Positions 9,506 through 16,813 of a stretch of 64,000 bases of DNA are shown here, piece after piece. The position numbers and the translations under genes were made by a program. Position 1 is the first letter of the stretch. Each line of letters begins with the position of its first letter. The stretch comes from Ferrovibrio sp. (lineage in GTDB: Bacteria; Pseudomonadota; Alphaproteobacteria; Ferrovibrionales; Ferrovibrionaceae). A model generated the notes under the pieces. It ran no database searches and had not been told where the DNA came from. It saw only the letters and a program-made list of their open reading frames with translations. The stretch spans positions 1 to 64,000 of the forward strand of contig NZ_JAGOLP010000009.1 of assembly GCF_017994015.1 (NCBI RefSeq), written 5' to 3'.

Positions 9506-9985
9506 ATGCAGATCATCCCGGTGGCGCAGCAACGCTCGATGCCCTGGAAAAACGGCCAGGGCGTAAGCTGGCATATCGCGGTGGATCCCGATGGCGCCGG
9601 CTTTGAGGATTTTGCCTGGCGCGTCAGCCGCGCCGCCATCATGCGCGACGCCGCCTTCTCCGCCTTTGCCGATACCGAACGCTGGATCACCCTGATCCAG
9701 GGTGAAGGCTGCGCCCTGCGCTTTGGCGATGGCGGCGCGCTGATGCTGCGCAAACCCTTTGTGCCAATGCGTTTTGACGGCGCGCGCGCCGCTACCTGCA
9801 AACTCTCGGCCGGGCCCTGCACTGTGCTGAATGTGATGGCGCGGCGTGGCCGCGCTGAGGCCGATGTGGCGGTGGTGGCGGCGCCGGGCGACCTGCCGCC
9901 GGAAATCGGCGATGCGGCGCGCGACGGCAATCTGATCCTGGTGCGGCTGGATGCCACCCGGGTGCTCCGGGTGCGTTTTAGTTAG
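9506..9985 (+). CDS. HutD/Ves family cupin protein
   Basis: A 159-aa protein matching the HutD/Ves family: the N-terminal MPWKNGQGVSWHIAV and the segment FAWRVSRAAIM are characteristic. These are bicupin-fold proteins; HutD is linked to histidine utilisation in pseudomonads and Ves to cold response in E. coli, but no enzymatic activity is firmly established. No hut genes lie nearby, so a histidine link is not supported here. It is the last gene of the rpe run. Confidence 0.85.
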   Translation: MQIIPVAQQRSMPWKNGQGVSWHIAVDPDGAGFEDFAWRVSRAAIMRDAAFSAFADTERWITLIQGEGCALRFGDGGALMLRKPFVPMRFDGARAATCKLSAGPCTVLNVMARRGRAEADVAVVAAPGDLPPEIGDAARDGNLILVRLDATRVLRVRFS

Positions 9986-10048
9986 CTCAGCCCATCCGTT
10001 TAGAATAAATTCCCGGCATAGATACACCCTTAAAGGGTTTATTCAGTC

Positions 10049-10330
10049 ATGCCAACCATCGATCTCAACGACAAAATCCAGCGCAAGCAAACCCTGCTCG
10101 ACACTGCAATCAACGATGAAACCGTGCTGATGGATGTTCAGAAGGATGAATATTACGGGCTGGACGACATCGCCTCGGCGGTATGGCATTTGCTGGCGCA
10201 GCCAACCACGGCGGCACAGATCATCACCATATTGATCCAGCGTTATGATGGCGAGCCGGAGATCATCCGCCGCGATACCCTGGCCTTGTTGCAAAACATG
10301 GCCGAGCGTGACCTGCTGGACCTTGGCTGA
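10049..10330 (+). CDS. PqqD-family RiPP recognition protein (lasso B1-like)
   Basis: A 93-aa protein with the PqqD-like winged-helix fold pattern: two N-terminal strands (ETVLMDVQKDEYYGLDDIASAVWHLL) followed by helices (TTAAQIITILIQRYD, DTLALLQNMAERDLLDL). Stand-alone PqqD-like proteins are RiPP recognition elements that bind the leader of a precursor peptide and present it to modifying enzymes. No pqqA-C-E genes are present, so PQQ synthesis is unlikely. Its stop is 2 bases from that of the convergent asparagine-synthetase-like gene. Together these suggest the B1 role in a lasso-type pathway. The 5' region contains GAATAAA/TTTATTC and CCCTTAAAGGG repeats. Confidence 0.85.
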   Translation: MPTIDLNDKIQRKQTLLDTAINDETVLMDVQKDEYYGLDDIASAVWHLLAQPTTAAQIITILIQRYDGEPEIIRRDTLALLQNMAERDLLDLG

Positions 10331-10332
10331 TT

Positions 10333-12195
10333 TTATTGATTGCCGCCTTCGATCCAGCGCAGGAAGGCGCCGACATGCAGGCCGCGATTGAGCACGGCGC
10401 CATATTCGCCAAAGCCGATGGCTGCCGCATCCGTGGGCCAATCCGCCATCAATCGCTGCATGCGATCCAGGTCCAGCACCCGCGCGGCCAGCGGCGATGC
10501 CCGCAGCGCCGCCAGCATTGCCACGCTGTGTTCACGTTGCAAGGTCATGCGGTGCAGAAAGTCGGCGCTTTGCAGGCCGCGCCGGGTTTCGTTCAGCACC
10601 TGTGGCGGCAAGCGATCAGCCAGCACACGGCGGGCGAGCCAGCGGCTGGTGCCGTGGCGCAGATACTGCTCGTCCGGCACGGCAAAGCAGTATTCCAGCA
10701 GATCGATATCAGCCGTGGGATCGCGTAATTCCAGCCCCAGCATTTCGCCCAGCGGCGCCAGAATCGGCGGCAAAGTCTGGATCCGGCTGAGCCAGCGCCG
10801 CCGCATGGTTTCGGTGTCGCCATCATAATCATGCCCCAGCGCCAGGCCGCGCTGATCGATGCCGGTTGCGGCTGCAAAATCCGGGTGGATGGCGCTGTTT
10901 TGCCGAGCATCGGGCAGGGGCAGGCCGCGTTGCCGATCCAGCCAGTGCTGTGCGGCGGGCGATAGCAGCGGCCGCAGCGCATGGCGGTAGAGCAACTTGG
11001 CCATGCCAATGCCGCTCTGCCGGTGCAGCGCGGCAATCTCACGCCCAAGCCGCAGCCAGCGGCCATTCCGCGCCCAGCCGGCCAAGCCGCTGGTGCCATC
11101 CCAAGTCAGCGTCAAGTTGCCGAAATTGCCGGTCAGGATGGCATTGGCACCCAAGGCGCGCGCCTGATCGAATAACGGCCCGAACCAGCCAATATTCATA
11201 ATGTTGCGCGCCGGCATGCCGAGCGCCAGGAAAAGCTGCTGCGGATTGTGATCCAGCCGGTGCAACGCCGCCGATGTCAGGCCCTGCCAACGCATATTGG
11301 GATGCAGCGCGGCAACCGATTGTGCCGCCGGCCGCTCGTCGCTGATCTGATGTGGCGCTTGCCGCCGCGCCACGCCATCCGGCGGCGCCATGGTGAGCAC
11401 ATGCACCGGCTGGCCGGGGCGCAGCCGGGCGGCAGTGGCCGCCACCGCGCCGGAATCCAGCCCGCCACTCAACTGGCAGACCAACGGATCGAGGCCAGTC
11501 ATCTGCCGCCGCACCGCCTGATCCAGCAGCGCGCGGGCTTCTTCCACATAATCCTGATCCTGCCGATGCCGGATGCGGCGGCGCCAATCCGGCTGCCAGT
11601 ATTGCTGCACTTTTGTATGGCCCGAGGGATCAACCAGCAGCGCGCAGGCCGCCGGCACGCGGCGGATCGCGGTATAAAGCGTGGCATCGACTTCCGGCAC
11701 CACATCGCAGAGCAGGGCGGCCAGATAATTTTCGTCCAGGTCACGCTTCAGGCCGGGCAAGGCCAGCAAAGCCCGCAAGCTGGAGGAAAAGACCAGCCCG
11801 CCAGCCAGCCGGGCATAAAACACCGTGTTCAGCCCAAGCTGATCGCCGGCCAGCAGCAAGTGTTGCGCGGCCTCATCCCAGCAGGCCAGGGCAAAGCGGC
11901 CGCGCAGTTTTGCCAAAGCCGGGATGCCTTGGCGCCGCACCAGTTCAAGCAGCAGGGCAGATTCGTCCGCTGCCAGCGCCGTTGCTTCGTGCCGCCAATC
12001 CTCGGCATTGTCGAGGCGGCCCTCCCAGCCGAGCCACGCGCCGCCTGCCTGCCAAAAATTTGCCGCAGAAGATGCCACCGGACCAGCCTGGATAACCCGC
12101 CGACCGGTGAAATGACGAGAGAATTGCTGGAATTGCGCGCTGAAACCGGAATCTGCAGTCGCATGTGGCGCGAAATAACCGATAAATCCCTTCAC
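10333..12195 (-). CDS. Asparagine-synthetase-like protein, probable lasso macrolactam cyclase
   Basis: A 620-aa protein with an N-terminal Ntn-hydrolase-like domain (about 1-200) and an ATP-pyrophosphatase synthetase domain with the PP-loop SGGLDS at residues 243-248. Residue 2 is Lys (MKGFIGYF), not the Cys that class B asparagine synthetases need for glutamine hydrolysis, so it cannot use glutamine in the usual way. This is the pattern of lasso cyclases, which adenylate an Asp/Glu side chain of the precursor and join it to the core N-terminus. The PqqD-like gene, HPr-kinase-like gene and a small leader-bearing peptide gene next to it support this. An unknown amide-forming role remains possible. 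Confidence 0.85.
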   Translation of the reverse strand: MKGFIGYFAPHATADSGFSAQFQQFSRHFTGRRVIQAGPVASSAANFWQAGGAWLGWEGRLDNAEDWRHEATALAADESALLLELVRRQGIPALAKLRGRFALACWDEAAQHLLLAGDQLGLNTVFYARLAGGLVFSSSLRALLALPGLKRDLDENYLAALLCDVVPEVDATLYTAIRRVPAACALLVDPSGHTKVQQYWQPDWRRRIRHRQDQDYVEEARALLDQAVRRQMTGLDPLVCQLSGGLDSGAVAATAARLRPGQPVHVLTMAPPDGVARRQAPHQISDERPAAQSVAALHPNMRWQGLTSAALHRLDHNPQQLFLALGMPARNIMNIGWFGPLFDQARALGANAILTGNFGNLTLTWDGTSGLAGWARNGRWLRLGREIAALHRQSGIGMAKLLYRHALRPLLSPAAQHWLDRQRGLPLPDARQNSAIHPDFAAATGIDQRGLALGHDYDGDTETMRRRWLSRIQTLPPILAPLGEMLGLELRDPTADIDLLEYCFAVPDEQYLRHGTSRWLARRVLADRLPPQVLNETRRGLQSADFLHRMTLQREHSVAMLAALRASPLAARVLDLDRMQRLMADWPTDAAAIGFGEYGAVLNRGLHVGAFLRWIEGGNQ

Positions 12196-12232
12196 GGCCC
12201 GGATTTTGGCATCATCATGCCCACATGCCGCA

Positions 12233-12415
12233 TCAGGAAGACTGGCAGATCACGGTATCATCCCCGCTGCCGCAATTGGTGATCGCGGTATGGCCGGTGA
12301 TGCCATATTGGCTCAAGCGGGGTGTATGCCATTTGGGTCGCGGCGCGGCACTAAACGGCACGCCAACGGCCTGCCGGGTTTTTTCAGGCATGCTGTCTTG
12401 AATGTTTTTAAGCAT
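12233..12415 (-). CDS. Putative lasso-type RiPP precursor peptide
   Basis: A 60-aa frame lying in the gap between the sulfotransferase and cyclase genes, on the same strand. Residues 29-43 read WHTPRLSQYGITGHT, close to the lasso leader signature YxxPxLxxxGxxxxxT, with Trp for Tyr and Thr one residue early. If Thr43 is the penultimate leader residue, the core is residues 45-60, ITNCGSGDDTVICQSS. This places Asp at core positions 8 and 9, the normal ring-acceptor positions, with two Cys at 4 and 13 and a C-terminal Ser-Ser. The start codon has only a weak GGTG ribosome site; a second Met at codon 9 is an alternative. Expression is not shown. Confidence 0.68.
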   Translation of the reverse strand: MLKNIQDSMPEKTRQAVGVPFSAAPRPKWHTPRLSQYGITGHTAITNCGSGDDTVICQSS

Positions 12416-12429
12416 GGCAGCACCATTAA

Positions 12430-12458
12430 GTTATACGGTACATACAAATGTATATTAA
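12430..12458 (-). promoter_or_regulatory. Candidate promoter and operator of the putative precursor gene
   Basis: In this AT-rich spacer the minus strand reads TTAATA (12458-12453), a 17-base spacer, and TATAAC (12435-12430), a plausible sigma70 pair. The spacer contains ATACA-TT-TGTAT (12442-12453), an inverted repeat resembling sites in the other AT-rich spacers of the island. The predicted transcript would start only a few bases before the peptide's ATG, so the first Met may be nearly leaderless. All of this is inferred from motif matching. Confidence 0.4.
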
Positions 12459-12467
12459 TTATCGATC

Positions 12468-13322
12468 TTATTCAAGATTATCCGCCTCCAGGTAGCCGAG
12501 CCGGCGCATCATGGCGCCCTGGCTTGCTGCCAACAGATCGGCCTGCCGCGGGGTCAGCCAGTCACGCCAGCCGCCGGCACGGCCAGTGCGGAAAAACCGC
12601 ACGCCTTTTGGCTGGCCGCCATCAAAGCCATGGCGGGCTTCGGCCTGCTGCAAAACACCAAAATCCGTGGCTGCCACGGCCCGTTCAAGATCGGCCTGGT
12701 CATGCGGGATGCCGGCATAAAGTGCCGCGCGGCGCAGGCTGCCCAGCGGGTCGGCCAGCATGTCCTCATAGCGCAACAGGCAGCATGGCCGGCCCGGCGC
12801 CTCCAGCCAGCTCTGCACATGGCCGCCCCAGGAGGACAGGCGCTGCGGCAGATTGAAGCGCGCCCGGTCTGGCCGCCCCAGCAGCAGGCCAGCCGGATTA
12901 CACAGGCTGTTCACGGCGGCATCCAGCGGCTGTACGGCAAAATGCGCCCAGGAAACCGCCACGTCACGCGGATCGCGCACGATGTAGAATGTGCCCAGCG
13001 TCACCTCGGGCGGAAATAACGGCTCGCCGCCGGCTGTATGCGTCCAGGCATCATGCACCTTGCGGAAAAGCGGCCGCGTTGCCTGCTGCGCCAGCATGCG
13101 ATAGGCCACGGGGCGCAAAGCCTCCAGTTCCGCCAGGCTGAGATCGCTGCTTTCCACATCCAGGGCTTCTTCCAGATCGTAAAGCTGGCTGGCATTAGGC
13201 GCAAAACCGTTATTGGCATCAGACGGCAAGGCCTTGTCCGGATGCAACAGGGCGGCGAGCGCCAGCCGCAGCCAGGTATTGCCGGATTTGGGGTAGGAGG
13301 CGATCCAGTAGAAGCCGCTCAT
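12468..13322 (-). CDS. PAPS-dependent sulfotransferase domain protein
   Basis: A 284-aa protein with the cytosolic sulfotransferase signatures: the 5'-phosphosulfate loop SYPKSGNTW at residues 9-17, the 3'-phosphate motif VRDPRDVAVSW around 115-125, and a C-terminal RAGGWRDWLT like the PAPS-binding GxxGxWK region. It should transfer sulfate from PAPS to a hydroxyl or amine. Its start overlaps the stop of the upstream kinase-like gene (ATGA), and the putative peptide gene follows 52 bases downstream, so a tailoring role on the peptide or a partner molecule is likely. The acceptor is not determinable from sequence. Confidence 0.88.
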   Translation of the reverse strand: MSGFYWIASYPKSGNTWLRLALAALLHPDKALPSDANNGFAPNASQLYDLEEALDVESSDLSLAELEALRPVAYRMLAQQATRPLFRKVHDAWTHTAGGEPLFPPEVTLGTFYIVRDPRDVAVSWAHFAVQPLDAAVNSLCNPAGLLLGRPDRARFNLPQRLSSWGGHVQSWLEAPGRPCCLLRYEDMLADPLGSLRRAALYAGIPHDQADLERAVAATDFGVLQQAEARHGFDGGQPKGVRFFRTGRAGGWRDWLTPRQADLLAASQGAMMRRLGYLEADNLE

Positions 13323-14239
13323 GGCGCCATCTGCCGCAGGATGGTGGCTATGCTGCGTTCCATCCCGCCGGCTTCATGCGCGTGCTGAAGCAGCCAGCAG
13401 CCGCCCGGCACAGCCGCCAGCGCCGCAAGTGCCGGCAGCAATTGGGCTGAAAGGCCAAACCGCACCATGATGCCATTGCGGTATAAATCCTGCCCCAGCC
13501 GTATCACCGCCTCCGCCCCGTGCAGGCGACGCAGGCCGCCATCAGTAGTTTCCGGGCTGAGATGAAAAATCGCCTTGAGCGGCAAAGGCGCCGCCTGAAA
13601 CGCGGCCTCGACCGGCAGATGGAATTTGTCCAATGCCTGGCGGCTGCGCTCCATGCCATCGGTGGGCGCTGCAATGCGCTGCATGGCATCACGCCACAGC
13701 TTCAGGCGCGGAAAGGCCGGCAGCACCTGCGGGCCGCCCTGTGCGGAGAAATCCACCACGGTCACATCATCCGCCAGCACGGCAAAGCCGCGCTGCATCA
13801 GGCTGGCAGCCAGTGTGGATTTGCCCATGCCGGACGGGCCGGCAAAGGCCACGGCCGCATCGCCCATCCGCACACAACTGGCATGCAGCGGCAGCAGGCC
13901 GCGGCGATAACAGATGATGCCAAATACAGTGCCAAACAGAAACACCCGAATATCCGGCGCGGCGTGGTCGAGCACGGGATCAATGACAACCTGGCGCCCC
14001 TGGCCATCGATCAGATAATTGGCCACACCCGGCATCGCGAAACGACAGCTCTTGTCGGCAGCCACTTGCAGAAATGGCCGGTCCAGAATCAGATCGTCCA
14101 GTCGCTCGGGCACCGGCCCCAGCGTGATGCGCAGATCCGGCGCCCGGTCATCGCCGCGCCAGGGCCGCAGATCAGGTAGCGGCAACGCACTCGCCACACG
14201 CCAGCCACATAGCAGGTAATCGTTTTCCACCGCTTTCAT
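13319..14239 (-). CDS. HPr kinase-like (HprK-related) protein, possible peptide kinase
   Basis: A 306-aa protein with a P-loop GPSGMGKST at residues 134-142, preceded by LLPLHAS and followed by FAVLADDVTVVD, the layout of HPr(Ser) kinase C-terminal domains. No ptsH is nearby. HprK-like proteins occur in lasso clusters; in paeninodin biosynthesis such a kinase phosphorylates the C-terminal Ser of the precursor. The adjacent putative peptide ends in Ser-Ser, which fits that activity. It is the first gene of the minus-strand group kinase-sulfotransferase-peptide-cyclase. A different protein substrate, including a neighbouring tail-collar protein, cannot be excluded. Confidence 0.85.
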   Translation of the reverse strand: MKAVENDYLLCGWRVASALPLPDLRPWRGDDRAPDLRITLGPVPERLDDLILDRPFLQVAADKSCRFAMPGVANYLIDGQGRQVVIDPVLDHAAPDIRVFLFGTVFGIICYRRGLLPLHASCVRMGDAAVAFAGPSGMGKSTLAASLMQRGFAVLADDVTVVDFSAQGGPQVLPAFPRLKLWRDAMQRIAAPTDGMERSRQALDKFHLPVEAAFQAAPLPLKAIFHLSPETTDGGLRRLHGAEAVIRLGQDLYRNGIMVRFGLSAQLLPALAALAAVPGGCWLLQHAHEAGGMERSIATILRQMAP

Positions 14240-14578
14240 TCACAAGACCGTATCTCAACGATTGAGGAGCGCTCCGATTCTCCATCATCAGTAGCGCCAA
14301 CGCGGGTATTTCAGAAGGCTTTGCGCTGCGGCAGCGCATGAAGGGATGAATGGGACTGGTAGCTCGCGCCCCCATTTGATTACAACAGTATTCAATGCTT
14401 CAGTTTTTATAATTTATTGTATAGATATTAATATTATTGTATTCAATTACATGAATACATATGTAATTATCGCAATGGTTTAAATTAATATTTGCAATAC
14501 ACCAGATTTTTTGCTGTCATTCCCAACACAATACTTAGGGCAGAGCCAAAAAAGGCTGCCTTGTGCGGAGGGGATGAC
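14240..14578. other. AT-rich divergent spacer inside the accessory island
   Basis: This 339-base gap lies between the divergent kinase-like and first tail-collar genes. Bases 14390-14510 are strikingly AT-rich compared with the flanks. It carries ATTACAT (14446-14452) paired with ATGTAAT (14461-14467), and a perfect palindrome TACATATGTA at 14456-14465. I found no convincing small gene; a 67-codon minus frame at 14172-14375 overlaps the kinase start and has no recognisable features. The spacer probably holds both divergent promoters. Confidence 0.55.
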
Positions 14579-15109
14579 ATGACAGATCCATTTATCGGAG
14601 AAATCCGGATCAATGCCTTCGACTATGCGCCAAACGGCTGGGCCAGTTGCAACGGGCAATCGCTGCCGATCCGGCAGAACGCAGCCCTATATTCCTTGAT
14701 CGCCCCCTATTTCGGGCATGACACAAATAACTTCAATTTACCGGACCTGCGCGGCCGTTCGCCGCTGGGCTATGCCACCAATGCCACCACCCTGAACGGA
14801 TTGACGCAATACGCCATGGGCGCCAAGGGCGGCACCGAAACGGTAACGCTGACAACAGCGCAATTTCCCGCCCACACGCATCAATTGACTGCCAACAAGG
14901 CAGCCGGCAACAGCGTGAATCCGGCAGGCTGCGTCTACGCGCAGAGCAGCGTGAATATCTATGCCCCAGCAACATCCAGCAGTGTGGCGGCACTGAACAA
15001 CGCCACCATATCGAGCGTCGGCGGCAACGCAGCGCATAGCAACATGCAGCCTTACCTAGTGCTCAACTTCTGCATTGCATTGCTCGGCTATTACCCGCCA
15101 CGCCAATAA
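14579..15109 (+). CDS. Phage tail collar domain protein (MdpB-like), copy 1
   Basis: The ATG at 14579 follows GGAGGGG by a suitable distance and starts MTDPFIGEIRINAFDYAPNGW, the standard N-terminus of this family; an upstream ATG at 14492 would add unrelated residues. The 176-aa product has the collar motif FNLPDLRGRSPLGY, a GGTETVTLT-type strand, FPAHTHQL, and the C-terminal PYLVLNFCIALLG. Such proteins resemble tail-fibre collar domains and microcystin-dependent protein MdpB; in bacteria they often occur as triplets away from prophages. Their function is not established. It leads a four-gene run with two more homologues and a GNAT gene. Confidence 0.9.
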   Translation: MTDPFIGEIRINAFDYAPNGWASCNGQSLPIRQNAALYSLIAPYFGHDTNNFNLPDLRGRSPLGYATNATTLNGLTQYAMGAKGGTETVTLTTAQFPAHTHQLTANKAAGNSVNPAGCVYAQSSVNIYAPATSSSVAALNNATISSVGGNAAHSNMQPYLVLNFCIALLGYYPPRQ

Positions 15110-15169
15110 CGGCCCGGCTTTCACGACCGATGCGAAACACTAACTGACCAAGCGCGGGAGGGATGCGAA

Positions 15170-15721
15170 ATGGATTCCTATATTGGCGAAATCAAACTCT
15201 GGCCGATTCCCAGATTGCCTGTAGGCTGGCTCTGGTGTGATGGCAGCAGCCTGGCGATCAGCAGCTATCAAGCGCTGTACGCTTTGCTCGGCGTTCGGTA
15301 TGGCGGCGATGGCCGCAGCAATTTCAACTTGCCCGATTTACGCAACCGGGTGCCGCTGCATATGGGCACCGGCACGGGTACCAATGGCAGCTTGCCGGCC
15401 ACAAATTACATCATCGGACAGAATGGCGGCGCAACATCGGTCACTTTGCAAGCCAGCCAGATTCCGACCCATAATCATCAGCTTTTCGCCACCACCAGCA
15501 ACGCCATCGCCACCATTCCGGGCGATACATTCACCCTGGCGCAATCCGATGCCACGGTCAGCCCTTACGCGCTGGAAAGCGCCACAGGCAAAGCCTTCAG
15601 CTTCGCCGATGCGGCGTTGCAAGCAGCGGGCGGCAACCAGCCGCATAACAACATCATGCCCAGCCGCACACTGAATTACATCATCTGCAACCAGGGCACT
15701 TTTCCAGTTCGGCCAACCTGA
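15170..15721 (+). CDS. Phage tail collar domain protein (MdpB-like), copy 2
   Basis: A 183-aa homologue starting MDSYIGEIKLW after a GGGAGGGA ribosome site. It has NFNLPDLRNRVPLHMG, a GGATSVTLQ strand, IPTHNHQL and the C-terminal NIMPSRTLNYIICNQG. It is the most diverged of the three copies: the usual aromatic Phe-Ala-Phe segment is replaced by WPIPRLPVGW. Different sequences at matching positions suggest a hetero-oligomer with specialised subunits rather than recent duplication. It lies 60 bases after copy 1 and 15 bases before copy 3. Confidence 0.9.
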   Translation: MDSYIGEIKLWPIPRLPVGWLWCDGSSLAISSYQALYALLGVRYGGDGRSNFNLPDLRNRVPLHMGTGTGTNGSLPATNYIIGQNGGATSVTLQASQIPTHNHQLFATTSNAIATIPGDTFTLAQSDATVSPYALESATGKAFSFADAALQAAGGNQPHNNIMPSRTLNYIICNQGTFPVRPT

Positions 15722-15736
15722 TCCGGGAGCAAAAGA

Positions 15737-16282
15737 ATGGACCCCTTTATCGGCGAAATCCGCATTTTTGCTTTCAACTATCCGCCCCAAGACTGGTGCT
15801 TTTGCAATGGTGTGCTGCTGAACGGGCAGCAATTCCCGGCGCTTTACTCGCTGATCGGCACGCTCTATGGCGGGGATGCCAAGCAGCAAACCTTCAATGT
15901 GCCCAACCTGCAATCGCAACTCGCGATGGGGGCTGCCACGATGTCTAATAGCGGATATTCCAATCTCAACCAGTTTTCGGGCAGTGAATCCGTAACATTG
16001 ACCCTGGCGCAAACCCCCGTTCATGACCATGCCATGGCCGGCGAAATCCAGGGCCAGGCCGTCAATCAGACCAACAAGCCGGGCGCCAATGTGGTGCCCG
16101 GCCTGGTGGTGATCAACAACAAGGCCAGCACGGCCTTTTACAATGCGCAGCCTGATACGCTCCTATCGCCGCAGGCGATTTCGGTTTTCGGCGGCAACAG
16201 CCCGCATGAAAACCGGCAGCCTTTCATGGCACTGAACTTCTGCATCTGCACCCAGGGTATTTACCCGGATTTCGAAACCTGA
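15737..16282 (+). CDS. Phage tail collar domain protein (MdpB-like), copy 3
   Basis: A 181-aa homologue starting MDPFIGEIRIFAFNYPPQDW after a CGGGAG site. The collar region is modified (TFNVPNLQSQLAMGAATM in place of FxLPDLRGRxPxG), while the SGSESVTLTLAQ strand, VHDHAM and the C-terminal PFMALNFCICTQGIYP are kept. The three C-termini each carry a Cys in the NFCI/YIIC segment. The gene is followed almost directly by an acetyltransferase gene, a combination also seen with such triplets in other proteobacteria to my knowledge. Confidence 0.9.
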   Translation: MDPFIGEIRIFAFNYPPQDWCFCNGVLLNGQQFPALYSLIGTLYGGDAKQQTFNVPNLQSQLAMGAATMSNSGYSNLNQFSGSESVTLTLAQTPVHDHAMAGEIQGQAVNQTNKPGANVVPGLVVINNKASTAFYNAQPDTLLSPQAISVFGGNSPHENRQPFMALNFCICTQGIYPDFET

Positions 16283-16297
16283 GACTTGCTGGCAGGC

Positions 16298-16813
16298 ATG
16301 GTGTTTAACCCATCTGGGCTTGATCTGCTGGGGCTAAATTTTCGGCCGGAAACACCAGCAGATGCCGGCTTCATCCAGCAGCTTTATGCCGAAATGCGCT
16401 GGCAGGAACTGGCCCAGGTGGCCTGGCCGAATGAGCACAAGCTGTTATTCCTGGCGCAGCAATGCGCGGCGCAGCGCCAGCATTATGCCCGCGCCTATTA
16501 CGATGCCGAATTCCTGGTGATCGAGCGTGCCGATACTGCCATCGGCCGGCTTTATCTCTATCGCGGCGCGCCGCAGGATATCAGGATCATCGATATCGGC
16601 CTGTTGCTGGCACAGCGCAATCAGGGCCTGGGGCGCCATATCCTGGAAGCCGTGTTTGCTGAGGCACGCGCCACCGGCCGCAGCGTCAGCATACATGTTG
16701 AAATCTTCAACCCGGCGCGGCGGCTATATGACCGCCTCGGCTTTGTTGAAACCGGCGAGCATGGGCCATATCGGCTGATGCAGTGGCGCGCCGATCAGTT
16801 GAACACCGCCTGA
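16298..16813 (+). CDS. GNAT family N-acetyltransferase
   Basis: A 171-aa protein (175 from the TTG at 16286). The GNAT fold is indicated by FRPETPADAGFIQQLYAEMRW at the N-terminus, the central IIDIGLLLAQRNQGLGRHIL, an R/Q-x-x-G-x-G acetyl-CoA loop (RNQGLG), and HVEIFNPARRLYDRLGF, the typical strand-helix at the C-terminal side. It lies 3-15 bases after the third tail-collar gene and is therefore co-transcribed. It may acetylate the collar proteins or another island product; the substrate is unknown. Its 3' end overlaps the convergent DUF6916 gene by 19 bases. Confidence 0.88.
   Translation: MVFNPSGLDLLGLNFRPETPADAGFIQQLYAEMRWQELAQVAWPNEHKLLFLAQQCAAQRQHYARAYYDAEFLVIERADTAIGRLYLYRGAPQDIRIIDIGLLLAQRNQGLGRHILEAVFAEARATGRSVSIHVEIFNPARRLYDRLGFVETGEHGPYRLMQWRADQLNTA

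Noticed and set aside
10049..10330. PqqD as part of PQQ cofactor synthesis.
   Set aside because: No pqqA, pqqB, pqqC or pqqE is nearby; the partners are RiPP-like.
11248..12282. A 344-codon plus-strand frame covering the cyclase gene and part of the peptide gene.
   Set aside because: It mirrors the asparagine-synthetase-like gene and shows no family match. The minus-strand peptide frame has a recognisable leader, whereas this frame does not.
14172..14375. A 67-codon minus-strand frame upstream of the kinase-like gene as a second precursor peptide.
   Set aside because: It overlaps the kinase start, lacks the P-x-L-x-x-x-G leader pattern and has no ribosome site.
14579..16282. The tail-collar genes as a prophage remnant.
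   Set aside because: No capsid, tape-measure, lysis, integrase or attachment sites are present, and such triplets with GNAT and DUF6916 genes occur outside prophages.
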